Shown piece after piece: positions 33,577 through 45,211 of a DNA stretch of 64,000 nucleotides. The position numbers were made by a program, and so were the translations under genes. The notes under the pieces were generated by a model, which did no database searches, was not told the DNA's origin, and saw only the letters and a program-made list of their open reading frames with translations. Each line of letters opens with the position of its first letter. Position 1 is the first letter of the stretch. Origin of the DNA: Sialis fuliginosa (taxonomy: Eukaryota > Arthropoda > Insecta > Megaloptera > Sialidae); contig OY540809.1 in NCBI GenBank assembly GCA_961205875.1, positions 30,826,267 to 30,890,266 on the forward strand, written 5' to 3'.

Positions 33577-34607
33577 GGGTTCCGACGAAACCTTATTAAT
33601 CTCACTTTGTCGTCCGTCCGTCCGTCCTTTTCACTCAAAGCTAAATAGCTCGTAAACTATATAAGCTAGAAACTTGAAATTTTTACTGAACATGTAAAAT
33701 GACACCCTCTAATAAAATATGTACAATTTTATTGAATAAATAATTTTTCAGGGGGGGGGCAATAAGGAGCTAAAGCTAGGTAAAAAAATATTTTTTTTAT
33801 ACCAAGGCATGTGTAGGCATGGTAGAATTTGAGCATATTTTTTATTTTTTTTCTAATTCTAAAATGGCGCCTGTAGGGAGCTAAAAGCAGTATTTTATAC
33901 TGTCCCCCCTCCCTCTAACTAACTAATTTGGTAACGAGGTTTTGGTGGGACTACCAACGACAAATACTAAAGTCAACAATATAATTTTAAATTTTTGAAT
34001 AATAGGGAGGGGTGTAAAAGAATTTTTTTTTTCATATCTAGGCATGTGGTATGTCAAAATTCGTAGAACATGACCATATTTTTTATTTTTTTTCTAAATC
34101 AAAAATGGTGCCTGTAGGGGGCTTTAAAGCAAATCCAAAAAAACAAAAAAATTGTATACCATATCAAAATGTAAATCTCAATTAGTAGAATTTGACCATA
34201 TTTTTTATTTTTTTTCTAACTCTAAAATGGCGCCTGTAGGGAGCTAAAAGTAGTATTTTATTCTGCCCCCCCCCCCCTCTATCTCTGTAACTACTGGCTC
34301 AAAAAATCTGAAAAAAATTTGGTAACGAGGCTTTGGTGGGACTACCAACGACAAATACTAAAGTCAACAATATAATTTTTAATTTTGGAATTATAGGGAG
34401 GGGCGTCATAGAATTTTGTATTTTGATATCTAGGCATGTGGTATGTCAAAATATAGATCTCAATTAGTAGAACATGACACTTTTTATATTTTAACTTTAA
34501 CTTAAAAATGCACCTGTAAGTGGTTCCAAACATTTCACGTAGTACGTACTTCGGAACCCTTATGGCATACACTCGTGTATGTCTTGCCCGAATTATTTAA
34601 AACTGTT
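33577..34607 (+). repeat. GGGTTCC...CCCGAATTATT repeat family, longest copy
   Basis: Starts AGGGTTCCGACGAAACCTTA and has GTCCGTCCGTCCGTCC near the head. A block is repeated two to three times (TAACTCTAAAATGGCGCCTG at 33854, about 34096 and 34220; TTGGTGGGACTACCAACGAC at 33941 and 34334). It ends with the palindrome CATACACTCGTGTATG and CTTGCCCGAATTATT. The family also occurs at 7413-7582, 36838-37652, 42985-43055 and 46898-47470. No TIR or ORF. A terminal hairpin is reminiscent of Helitron 3' ends, but the expected CTRR end is absent. Confidence 0.8.
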
Positions 34608-34964
34608 CTACAACCATTTTTCGCGGTGATGCAGCCATTCAAAAATACCTAAAAATATTGAAAAAATTTAGTGATCCCTTAATTTTGGAGTTTAATGTAA
34701 ATTTTTTACTCTTAAAAATTCTTTAATTTTTGTAAACTGATGTTAACGCTGACAAACAAATTATAAAATGTAATCATGAGTCTAGTCAGTGACAAAAAAA
34801 ATATATGGAAAGTTAATATCTAACAACAAATAAGACGATATTAAGCAAGTTAAAAAAATTGAAGACAATTTTGAATTTAAAGAACGCCAAGTAAAGTTAC
34901 GTCATCTTAATTTTTGAGGTTCGTACTGCCCCCCCAAACAAAAATGGTTCCGGCGCCACTGTCC

Positions 34965-35012
34965 ATCATATTGGATCCATTTCTCATCACACGATACAAT
35001 TGGAATAAGAAA
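34965..35012 (-). pseudogene. mariner transposase fragment (first catalytic Asp block)
   Basis: The minus strand reads LIPIVSCDEKWIQYDG. This corresponds to the conserved (T/S)xDEKW segment with the first catalytic aspartate of mariner transposases. It continues into RWLDKNEP at 31884 once the insertion between them is ignored. The N-terminal DNA-binding part is missing. Confidence 0.8.
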
Positions 35013-35051
35013 TTATTATTTTTTTTAATTCCAACAATACTGTAAAAAAAT

Positions 35052-35171
35052 TCCAAAGATTTCATTGACTCGTGATTACCTGGTTTTTATTCTAGACCGA
35101 ATAAGCTACCGATTAAATGGCAAAAGTGTATTGACAACATGGGTGCATGTTTTGATGAATTGAATGATAGT
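35052..35171 (+). pseudogene. mariner transposase C-terminus, second copy, opposite strand
   Basis: The plus strand reads KDFIDSR, a stop, LPGFYSRPNKLPIKWQKCID and NMGACFDELNDS. The same C-terminal segment is present on the minus strand at 31455-31590. The two copies face each other, so where the N-terminal half should be there is an inverted copy of the C-terminus. I find no TIR after it. The locus is a rearranged or two-copy mariner. Confidence 0.75.
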
Positions 35172-36785
35172 ATATTATTTGCTGTCTGTATCTGTACTTA
35201 TCGAAATAATATAAACAAAAAAATATTTAAAAGTTGACTAATTACACATTATATTTCTTTGATCATAGAAATTTGATAATATTTCTTTGATTATGTAATA
35301 GTCGCTATATTGTCACAATATACACAACCAACGTTTCTTCAGAAGAAATAGATAATATGAATGTAATAAAAATAACTTATTTATATGTTAACCAAAGTAC
35401 ATCGTTATAAAGAAGCGTACGTGCCTTAAGAATAAACTACGGTATAGACTTAATTTTAAAGAATATCCAGAGCAATAAGAAACTCATAATTTTGAGTAAG
35501 AACATCAGATTAAGTAAATTAAGTTTTTTTCACCTAAATACATATTTATTTTTAGTATATATACTCACGCAAGGGTAGAATTACGTTTATTTGCTTTCTG
35601 CCTAAGAAAATTAGTACCATAAACAGCTACGAAATTTACAAGCTATTTTTAGAGGTATGGAATTTTATAAATGGAATATAATTTATAGGGAAATATACAT
35701 AATTGTTATATACTATGTTACATTAAAATGTTAGTATTGAATGCTTTAATAAATTTCGTCTAATATGACATAACTTTTTCATGTTTACGAGTAATTATTT
35801 AGTTTTAATGTGTTTTGTAGTACATGCAATTATATGTAATAATATCTGTGTATATAAGTACATACACAAGGTGAATTAAAAACCCCTCCTATATGACGAC
35901 ATAGTATTTTGTAACTATAATTACATGAATCATAAAATTAAGTTTATACATACATACATATATTTGAAATAGTTGTGAAATATTTATTACTATATTTATA
36001 TAGAAAAAATAATATAAATGTTATGTAGTATATAATAAGTTTTTTTTGGCCTTCCATGCTAGATGATTTAGCCAGGAACCTCTTTTTTTCATTCTTTTTT
36101 TTCAATTTTCCCTTCACCTAGTTTTTGTTTTCTTATTGTCTAGGTACGGGGACACAAGACAGTATTGTGAAGTTGCCTCTGGGCCGCTCAGGGCAGGTTA
36201 AACAAACTTTATGCCCAGAATTCAGGATTTTAGGTAGGGAACACACACTGGGTACCTTTTAAATTCAAATTTTTGTTAATTTGATGTATTCATATATTGC
36301 GTTGTCTTAGGATCTCGTAGAATACTTTCCATCGAATTTATTTTTTTAAGTTGGACTATATAGTAAGTTATAAAAGAAAAAAAACGCACACATACCTGTA
36401 GATATTTTATGCGCATTAATAATTTCTTGGAAAGCATTAATTTTCAAATATAACTAAATGTATCTTTATATTTTTTAGTTAATAAATGCACTAATCAACT
36501 TCTGTGAGTGTTTTATAATTATTTTTTTTGAAATTTTATGATTCGCAGAACCCCCAGAGAGGAATCGCGGAACTCTGGGGTACACAGAACACAGTTTGAA
36601 GATCACTGGTCTAATATTATGTGAATCGGTTAGTAGTTAAAGTCCACGTCAAAAATACCGATATCCGAAGAGTAATTTAGAAGGTTGATGTTAAGATTTC
36701 AATTGTTTTGAGTTAACAAAATTATTGTAAATACTATTAAAAACATACATGTATATAAATAATATCTGCCAAGTAAATGCTCAGT
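35172..36785. other. Intergenic stretch, nothing recognised
   Basis: No gene. 36130-36240 is less AT-rich (GGGGACACAAGACAG, GGGCCGCTCAGGGCAGG). 36545-36610 has AGAGAGGAATCGCGGAACTC and ACAGTTTGAAGATCACTGG, which resembles the end of some hAT elements with no partner found. Confidence 0.4.
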
Positions 36786-36837
36786 GCTTCCTCGTGCTAA
36801 TTTCACCAAAGGTAGTTAATTATTGAACAATTTAAAT

Positions 36838-37652
36838 AATTCGGGCAAGACATACACGAGTGTATGCCATAAGGGTTCCGAAGTACGTACTACGTGAAAT
36901 GTTTGGAACCACTTACAGGTGCATATTTAAGTTAAAGTTAAAATATAAAAAAGTATCAAGTTCTACTAATTGAGATCTATATTTTGACATACCACAAGCC
37001 TAGATATGAAAATAAAATTTTTAAATTCTCTTACACCCCTCCCTATTATTCCAAAATTTGAATTATATTGTTGACTTTAGTATTTGTCGTTGGTAGTCCC
37101 ACCAAAACCTCGTTACCAAATTTTTTTCAGATTTTTTGAGCCGGTAGTTACAGAGTTAGAGGGGGGGGGGGACAGAATAAAATACTGTTTTTAGCCCCCT
37201 ACAGGCGCCATTTTTGAGTTAGAAAAAAAATAAAAAATAAGGTCATATTCTACTAATTCAGATGTACATTTTGACATACATTTGGTATACATTTTTTTGG
37301 TTTTTTTTTGGATTTGCTTTAAAGCCCCCTGCAGGCACCATTTTTGATTAGAAAAAAAATAGAAAAAGGGTCAAATTCCGATTGTTTGGTTATACATTTT
37401 AACGTGCCACATGTCTTGGTATAAAAAAAATATTTTTTTTACCTAGCTTTAGCTCCTTATTACCCCCCCCCCCCCCTGAAAAATTATTTATTCAATAAAT
37501 TTGTACATATTTTACTAGAGGGTGTTTACATGTTCAGTAAAAATTTCAAGTTTCTAGCTTATATAGTTTACGAGCTATTTAGTTTTGAGTGAAAAGACGA
37601 ACGGACGGACGATCGACAAAGTGAGATTAATAGGGTTTCTTCGGAACCCTAA
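36838..37652 (-). repeat. GGGTTCC...CCCGAATTATT repeat, inserted copy
   Basis: Inverted relative to 33577-34607, with the same palindrome CATACACGAGTGTATG and the same end CCGAAGTACGTACTACG. The related element at 44940-44995 continues from AACAATTTAAATAA to GTTCAGATAAATTGCC without it, giving an empty site. The duplicated sequence appears to be a few bases of A/T (TAA or AATAA). Confidence 0.8.
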
Positions 37653-38149
37653 TAAAAAAGTGTTCAGATAAATTGCCTGGCATTGGTCAACCATTTAATT
37701 TTTATACAATTTTACTAAAAAATATTTGTTCTAAATTTTTCTTAAGATCACCTGATAATTTTTCGTATATTTTTAGTTTTTTGACAATTTCAATCTAAAT
37801 ATAAATTTATGCAAATGTCAAAATGATATTTAATATGTCAAAGTAAATATCAATTTAAAAAAACAAAGCACGATTTTTTAATGCAAATTGATATAAATCT
37901 TTGTAAGGGAATATTTGACAATAAATGTTGTAGACCTATATTATAGGTTTAATGTTCTACAAAAAAGATTCTATAAAATTTTCATATAACGTGTCGTTTT
38001 TGAGATATCTTGAAAAAATAAATATTTTAGGATGTCATCCCACCCCCTACACTATTTTGATGATTGTGACCGTCCTCAAGCCAGACCCAACCATCCAATC
38101 AATTTCATTAAAATCGGTTCAGTGGTTCATGAGTAATGCGTGTGATAAG

Positions 38150-38666
38150 TAGAGATTGGAAAAATAGTTGTTATTTTTAAAGAAATAGTTACTATATAGT
38201 TGATTTTTTTTCTGTAAAATAGTTGGCAAATAGTTTTTTTTAATCAAAATAGTTGTGAAATAGTAACATATTTTTTTACAATAATAAATTTTTTTTCGAT
38301 TTTATCAATAATTAGTGACATTAACGTATTAGTTAAAAGTGTCAAATCTGAAATTTTCGAGGAAAACATGTTATGCGATTCTAGATAGATTTGAGAAGCT
38401 AAAAAAAAAAAAAGGAAAAATAAATAAATATGTAAAAACACAACATTAATATCTATAAAAATATATAAAACTAGAACATTTTTAACGTTGGATCAAAAAA
38501 AAAGGCAAATAGTTTAAAAATAGTTGAAAAGGTTAAATAGTTGCAAATAGTTGATTTCAAATTGGGTTCAATCAAACCAGTTTTCTGAAATCAATGAAGA
38601 TATGTAATAAAAATTACAATAGTTACATTTTTCGCAATAGTTGAAAAACTATTTTTCCAATCTCTA
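38150..38666. mobile_element. hAT-type MITE (517 bp) with perfect 8-bp TSD
   Basis: The ends are TAGAGATTGGAAAAATAGTT and its complement. Both flanks are GTGATAAG (38142-38149 and 38667-38674). The interior contains about ten copies of AAATAGTTG or close variants, in both orientations, likely binding repeats. No transposase. Inserted in the 36786-38847 element. Confidence 0.92.
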
Positions 38667-38847
38667 GTGATAAGGATTCAGGGGACAGACACACATACAC
38701 ACAGCCAGACAGAAACCAAACGAAATGTGTTTGTCTTGACCTGAAACGGAAAGATCAATTTAAAAATTTTGAAATAGGAGAACATTTTTTTTATCTTATT
38801 CTAACACGATCACAAAGCTTCTTGTATCTTTGATATTACGAGGAAGC

Positions 38848-39826
38848 AAAATACCTGTAACAAAAAATTAATTAATTTGTTTCTGTTTCGTTCCCTTGTT
38901 AACCAAATCAGTGAGGCAAAAACTTGATTAAAAATCGATCCCATGTGTAACAATAAACGATTTAATTTAGGACAGATGAAGCGCTACAATATATTAGTAT
39001 TAATTAGTCGGCAGAGATATACTGTCATTATAGGTGTTATATTGTATCTGGAAAATCCACAAAATGTGTCAGAATTACAGTTTTATCTGCACGCGGACAG
39101 TCGCCTGTTAATGTAATTTCATGTTTGGCTGGGATAATGGAGTTACAAGATATCATTCTGAATACAATTGTTGTATTCCCTATATATGTATGTAGATATT
39201 AAATGTGTTAAAACTGATTGTGCCTAAGCTTTAGGTTAAATACGTATATTATTCATGTACAATGTACACAATATGAACAGTTATGCTGCGAGGAATATAC
39301 TAATGGCAAATATATATTAATGTTATTCATAATAATAGTAGATTATTGGAAAAAATAAAAATTATATATTAATTTATTTTTGGTCAAAATTAATCTTGCT
39401 CAATTTTGATAAATTCGCGACATTGAAACAATCGCTTTTTGTTAATAAACTCATGTCCGCAAACGAGCCATTTTAGCGTAGAGCAAAAGAAAGGACACTG
39501 CACAAGAGCAATGGATCTTTTCGTTGAAATTTTTTGTAACTAGGGGAAATAATAGTTTAAAGTATTGCTGATCAAAAGTTATAAAGTAATAATGGGTGCA
39601 ACCGATGAAAATCTATTATTTCTACTCCAGAAAGCATCCAAACATTCTATGTTTATGTTTATTTTTATGATTATTAATAAAATTAAAAATGAAAATATCA
39701 ACTTTTAGAATATTTTGCTAAGGATGAAAAGTTCTTAGAATTAGTCAGGAAATATAATTTTTGTTTTTAAAAATTTTCATAAAATGTATTTATTAATTTA
39801 TAAAATAACACCCTATCCTTAGAACT
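38848..39826. other. Intergenic stretch, nothing recognised
   Basis: AT-rich, no ORF or repeat signature recognised. Confidence 0.4.
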
Positions 39827-40492
39827 AAACAAGCCGTGGGTTGGGGTGAGACCCTTTAGGTCCATACAATCAACTTCTCAACATGGTATGGTTATAAATA
39901 CTTGAATACTGATTATTTATTGTTTATGTGAATATTTTTTTTAATATGTTATTTAATTGCGTTTGTTTCTAAGGCAGCATGAATTAGTAAATGTATTTAT
40001 TATTTAAAATTCAAATTTTGAGGGTAGTTTTCACCCCTTTAATGGCTGTTTAGACACGTATTAAAAAAATACTGAAATACATGTTTCATTATTTGTATTG
40101 TAGAATAATTATTCATGCTAAGTTTCAAGTAAATCCAACCAAAAAGTATTTTTACCCACACAAACTTTTACACGACTTTTTACCCTCGTAGGGACTGAAT
40201 TTCGAAAGAACCTTTCTTTAAGATCATATTCACGTCAAGACGCTTTGATTAGCACCTTAACGAAGTCAATATCACTTTTTATTTGCGAGATTTCGTGCAC
40301 GTAAAAAATGACATGCACATACGTACGAACACAAACACACACACACACACATCTTTCTGAAAATAGTGTAAATATACTACTTATATATGTATAATATAAT
40401 AGGTACTTCTATATACATACAACTATGTTGAAATTTTTGATTTTGATTTTCGGACCGATTACAATAACTTACCAAAAGGGCTAAAAATAATT
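39827..40492 (-). mobile_element. Repeat with AACTTCCCAA-type ends, copy 2
   Basis: Read on the minus strand it follows 24769-25655: AAGTTATTGTAATCGGTCCG, the GT-rich stretch, ATATGATCT..., GACGCTTTGATTAGCACC, GTTGAGAAGTTGATTGTATG, then GGACCTAAAGGGTCTCACCC. It is shorter (about 665 bp), missing one of the doubled internal blocks. Inverted relative to copy 1, 14 kb away. Confidence 0.75.
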
Positions 40493-42384
40493 TTTATTGT
40501 ATTTTTCAACTTTTTATTATTTGCAAATTTTCTTAAATGTTGACTTTTGTTTTTTTTTATATTTTAAGTTCGGCATTTTTTAAAAAGTTTGCTATTGTTT
40601 TCACTACTTTGTCATAGATAAAAAATAAAAATAAATATAAACAGAAAATAATGTAGGTATTAAACATTTCAAACATTTCGGTGCCCCCTGGAGCAGAAAT
40701 TATAGATTTTCGTAGGTTACGCCCATTACAAGTTTTGATCAGCATGCTTTGAACTATTATTTCCCAAATTACAAAAAATTTCAACCAAAAGATCCATTAA
40801 TCTTTTGCGGGGTCCTTTCTTTTTCTCTTATGCCAAAATGGCTAATGGTTTACAGACATAAGTTTATTAATAAAAAGCGATTGTATTATTTCCCTCTACA
40901 ATTCTTGAAAGTTTGTCGGTATGTTTACGGGACACCTGTATATATATTTTCAGTATCAATATTGACAGTGGAATTTTATCAAACATAAAACATAAATATA
41001 ATTTTTATTGTCACAGAAAATATATATTGAGAATATGTTCAGTGTGGTGTACTTTCTCATTTATCTGAAAACAAGTTTTCTTTGTAGAAAATTACATAGT
41101 GGAAAATGAAATTTAAACGCCTTCTTTATGATACATCAATGTTATATAATATATAATTTTAAAATCCTGTTAGCCATATGTGCGATACTTTTTAAATCTT
41201 TTATCTATTTATACTTACTTGGAAATCATGGTGGACTCGGAAATCTGTTCCTAAACTCTTACTGCTTGTAAAATCTTACGTATTCGAATTAATTTAAATT
41301 AAGAATTTTCCATAACAATATCAGATGAAAAATTTATTTAAATTGGTATGTCTTAAAATGTATTTAGGAAAATAAATAAACAATATGTATTTTAACAATC
41401 GCATAAAAATTAAATTCATTAAGAAAATATTTTTAAAGCAAAAATCATATCGTTCAAAATAAACTAAAGCTTTAGGTATAAAATACGTTATTTCGACAGA
41501 GAAATATGTAACTTTTTCAATATGTAGTACTAATTAACGGCGGGGAAGAAGAAAAAGTGTCACAAGAATTCAATTAGCCAGAAAATCCACTGTCCCTGCC
41601 ACAAGAAATAAATAACGTGAAGTGACAGCAGGAATTTCCGATAATTTATCGAAGGAAGTTGTTGAAAAACAAACATAAAATATGTTCTCAATATTATAAA
41701 TCAGATAAACTCAATATTGTTCAGTTTTTTTATTTAATTTATTTTTAAATGGTGAGGTAAAAGAATTTGGGGCAAGTGAAACAACAATAGTTTTTTTTAT
41801 TTTCGATGAAAGTTTAAAGAAATACAAATAAGTGATTGTTATTTTCTCATTCTTCACTAAATGGGGTGCGTACGTTGATTTGGACGTTAGTTAATTATTT
41901 GTTGACAGTTCAATTCACCCTGTTGACAAATTTTGATTAATATATTTTCGACAATTTTAGAGAAGTCAGTTGGATTTTTTTTGATTTTCTCTTTATATGT
42001 TCGAACACGAGATAAAATCGAAAAATTTAGAAAAATCGACCATGTGCGTCCCGAAAAAATTGCATTAAAAGGTCGTAGGAAAATAAAAAAAATATTAAAA
42101 TACTTATATGTTAATAGACTATAGAACTGCATAGGTAGCGCTACTTTTCAAACGCATCATAACCTCAAAAATAAAAAAATTATCGAAAAACTTTTTATCA
42201 CTAATAATTCAATAATTTACACAAAAATCATGGGATTTTTGTGAAAATAAAAGGAAATATGTATTTTTACGTTATAAATACGTGATGAAATTTTCAGAAA
42301 ACATTTCTGATTTTTACGACCACAATTTTTGAAAAAAATTAAAAAGCTTTCCATTTAATGAGAAAATGTCGTAGGGTAAATGTT
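40493..42384. other. Intergenic stretch, nothing recognised
   Basis: No gene supported. Frames at 40557-40988 and 41887-42132 overlap on opposite strands with no recognisable domain. Confidence 0.4.
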
Positions 42385-42778
42385 ATTTTTTTTAATTGTA
42401 AACTTTTTTATGCACTTTCTTGTGAACAAATGCTAGAATCTGTTAAATAATTTAAATTATCGTTTTTTTTTAATTAAAAAATGTTGTATTTGCCACTGCT
42501 GCAAATAAAATCCTAAAAATCGCGATTCCTATAGAATCACACACACATAATAATAAAAGTCATTTGTAATAACATAAAAAATATGTAATATTAGAAATAC
42601 CTATAAAACATCTATAATAAGACTATTCAAATGTGGTATAAACATATAATTATCGCACGTAGACTTGATCGAGCATTAGTTTATACATCATTTACAATAT
42701 TTTAACTTATTTAACAGATTTTGGTATATATATGTTCACAAGAAAGTACTTAAAAAAGTCTACAATTAAAAAAAAAAA
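42385..42778. repeat. Inverted repeat, probable fold-back element
   Basis: The left arm has AATTGTAAACTTTTTTATGC then ACTTTCTTGTGAACA and GAATCTGTTAAATAA. The right arm is the complement (TTATTTAACAGATTTTGG, TGTTCACAAGAAAGT, AGTCTACAATT). Arms are about 70 bp, and weaker pairing may extend to about 42300-42860. Confidence 0.7.
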
Positions 42779-42984
42779 CTAGAAACTTGAAGCTTTAAAA
42801 TGCTTTTTGTTTTATTTCGATACGACCATTTTTCACAAAGATACAGCACTTCAAAAAACACCCAAAAAAAATGTTTAAATTCGTGTTCCTTTAATTGTTT
42901 GGATGAGTGTATATCTTTAGTAAAACAAATTCAAAATTGGTAATAAAGTATTGAAAACGTAAATTATTGAACATAAAAATCGTC

Positions 42985-43055
42985 CAAACAATCCACGTAG
43001 TACGTACTTCGGAACCCGTATGACATACACCCGTGTATGTGTTGATCGAATTATT
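42985..43055 (+). repeat. Terminal fragment of the GGGTTCC/CCCGAATTATT family
   Basis: Only the end is left: CACGTAGTACGTACTTCGGA, then ATGACATACACCCGTGTATG and a diverged GATCGAATTATTT. Confidence 0.75.
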
Positions 43056-43435
43056 TCATTTTGAGATACAGAACTCTAAAAATGTTATGATATATGCGGG
43101 AATAAGTGAGACATCACGATTACAATTCAGTTTTTAATTTTTTCAATATTATACATATAAAAAAGATTGACTTTTCGTAATTAAACGGAAAGATAAATTT
43201 CTTAAAAACCAACGGAAAGTACAACCGTTCCACCAATCTCGTTCGTAATAATATAGCCACCTAAAGACACAAAGACAGGCATAACCGTGCTTGTAGAAGC
43301 TCGACAGGTGAGATTATGTTAAAACAATAGGTGCGGCTTTAATAATAATTAAACGGGCGGGGTTTGGCGATGAGCCCGTCGCTATTGTTTCAGGGCAAGG
43401 TAATATAAATCTAGGCTGTTGTTATTACTCACAAT
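43056..43435. other. Spacer, nothing recognised
   Basis: Includes a less AT-rich patch at 43230-43400 (ACGGGCGGGGTTTGGCGATG). No gene or repeat was recognised. Confidence 0.35.
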
Positions 43436-43814
43436 CAGGGCTGGATTAATATCTATAAGGGCTCTAGGCACATGATATTTTGCCCCCAGTCGCAAAATAA
43501 TTTAAGATTTTAAACGAAGTTCTCAATAATTAAAATAAATATGTTTCTAATAATTTTTTAAACAAAAAACTTTTGATTACATCTAATTTAGGGAAACATT
43601 TTCTATTTAATTTAGGAAAGCTGTATTTTCATAATTTATTTTAGAAGAGTAAGTGTATATGCATTTTGATGTTTTTTTTTCTTTTTTGGCTTTACTATAA
43701 CTTTTTGATGTTATTATATAGTTATTTTTTTAATTGCGGGTGTCTAGGATAACTAAGACTCTAGTTAACTAGGGTCAAAGGCCCGGGTGTAGTTGATCTT
43801 ATAATCTGGCACTG
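43436..43814. mobile_element. Probable hAT-type MITE
   Basis: The left end is CAGGGCTGGATTAATATCTA then TAAGGGC. The right end, reversed, is CAGTGCCAGATTATAAGATC then AACTACACCCGGGCC. CAGxGCxxGATTA followed by a GGGC block is typical of hAT MITE ends. No perfect TSD was found. Confidence 0.6.
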
Positions 43815-44455
43815 TTGTTACTGCAGGTATCGGAATGGGAGTTTCATACAAATAATAAGGATATATCTCATATTTCTTAAATCATAACTTATTTTTACCC
43901 CATTTACACCAAAATACGATTTTAAATACATACTAAGTAAATTATTATATGTAAGTCGAAGTATTTTTGTATAAATATATGTATATACCTAAATATTTTT
44001 TTTATATATTTAATCATTTTAAAAGACAATGAAAGCTAACCAGCTTCTAGTTACGAAAAGAAAGCTTTGTAAATATACCTAATTAACAGTGAAGTAAGTT
44101 TATATCAGATAAAACTTAATATAGGAATTTTCAAAGGATTGAGAAAAAGTTTTTTTAAAGTAATTAGAAGCCAAAGTTTAAAATGCAATTAACGATTGAC
44201 GTCATAATTCTGAAAATATAATCTTTGAGAATTATTTTCCATAATAGAATAAACTCATATACTTTATGTTGGCTAGTTTTTCCCTCTGCCTTTATCCACG
44301 TATATTTCAAAATCAGCGAGTGTCCATGTAACTGACTGGTCTAAATACTCCATATCCAGTGATGATGATTGAATTACGCCAATATCACAACTGTCTTTGA
44401 TTTCTCTTTTTATTTTTATAGAATTATGTTAGCTTTAGAAGGCTAATCATATGAT
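43815..44455. other. Spacer, nothing recognised
   Basis: AT-rich sequence without supported genes. Confidence 0.35.
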
Positions 44456-45025
44456 GCTTCCTCGCAATATAATATATATAAAAATATAAAATGGTTGGGT
44501 CTGGTTTGAGGACAGTCTCATTTCAAAATCATCAAAATCGTGGGTAAGGGGTAGGGGTGACATCCCAAAATATTTATTTATTCAAGATATCTCAAGAATG
44601 ATACATTTTATGTAAAAATTTTATGGGATCTTTTTTGTAGAGCATTTAATTTCCTATAATATACGTCTACAACATTTGCTGTAAGTTATTCCCTTACAAT
44701 GTTTTATCTCAAATTTAATTTAAAAAATAGTGTTTTGTTTTTTTAAACTGATATTTACTTCGACATATTTAATGTCATTTTAACGTTTTAAATGACATTT
44801 TGACGTTTGCATAAATTAAGATTTAGATTGAAATTGCCAAAAAAATAAAAATATACGAAAAAATAATCAGGTGCGTCTTAAGAAAAATTTCGAGCTAATA
44901 TTATTTAGTAAAATTGTATAAAAATTAAATGGTTAACCAATGCTAGGCAATTTATCTGAACATTTTATCGGTTTTTATTTAAATTGTTCAATAATCAACC
45001 GTTGGTGAATTTAGCACGAGGAAGC
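44456..45025. mobile_element. Element with GCTTCCTCG ends, uninterrupted copy
   Basis: The ends are GCTTCCTCGC and CACGAGGAAGC. It matches 36786-38847 in opposite orientation but lacks both insertions and part of the interior. It serves as an empty-site reference for the insert at 36838-37652. Confidence 0.75.
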
Positions 45026-45211
45026 ACTGTGCATTACTTGGCAGATGTTTTTTTTTGTTAATCAATATAGTTTAAACTAATTCTTGAGTCTTGAGTTTTC
45101 TAATAGTGCTAATAGTGAATGATCTATCAAAATTGAACTATTAAAAATGATTATTTCCCCTCTAAAATAATGTATAGGTATTAACTAAACAATAAAAATA
45201 AAAAATTTATC

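Larger units (their letters stand above)
31885..34964. mobile_element. Composite insertion splitting the mariner
   Basis: The left edge carries GTAGTGCCGGAGCTTGAGG and a G-run. The right edge, reversed, is CAGTGGCGCCGGAACCATTT then TTGTTTGGGGGGGCAG. The shared GCCGGA(A/G)C plus poly-G layout resembles hAT-type ends, but TSDs are not clear (TCCAGC against TCCATC are candidates). Inside are a hAT element (32333-33510) and a GGGTTCC-family repeat (33577-34607). Frames here, including a glycine/proline-rich one at 31851 that translates the G- and C-runs, are not genes. Confidence 0.65.
36786..38847. mobile_element. Element with GCTTCCTCG ends carrying two insertions
   Basis: The ends are GCTTCCTCGTGCTAA and CGAGGAAGC. 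Outside its insertions it matches the element at 44456-45025 in opposite orientation (GTTCAGATAAATTGCC, AATGTTGTAGAC, GATGTCATCCC and CCAGACCCAACCAT are shared). It also has extra sequence at 38060-38140 and 38675-38830 (TAAAATCGGTTCAGTGG, GACAGACACACATACACACA) missing from the other copy. The inserts are 36838-37652 and 38150-38666. No ORF. Confidence 0.8.
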
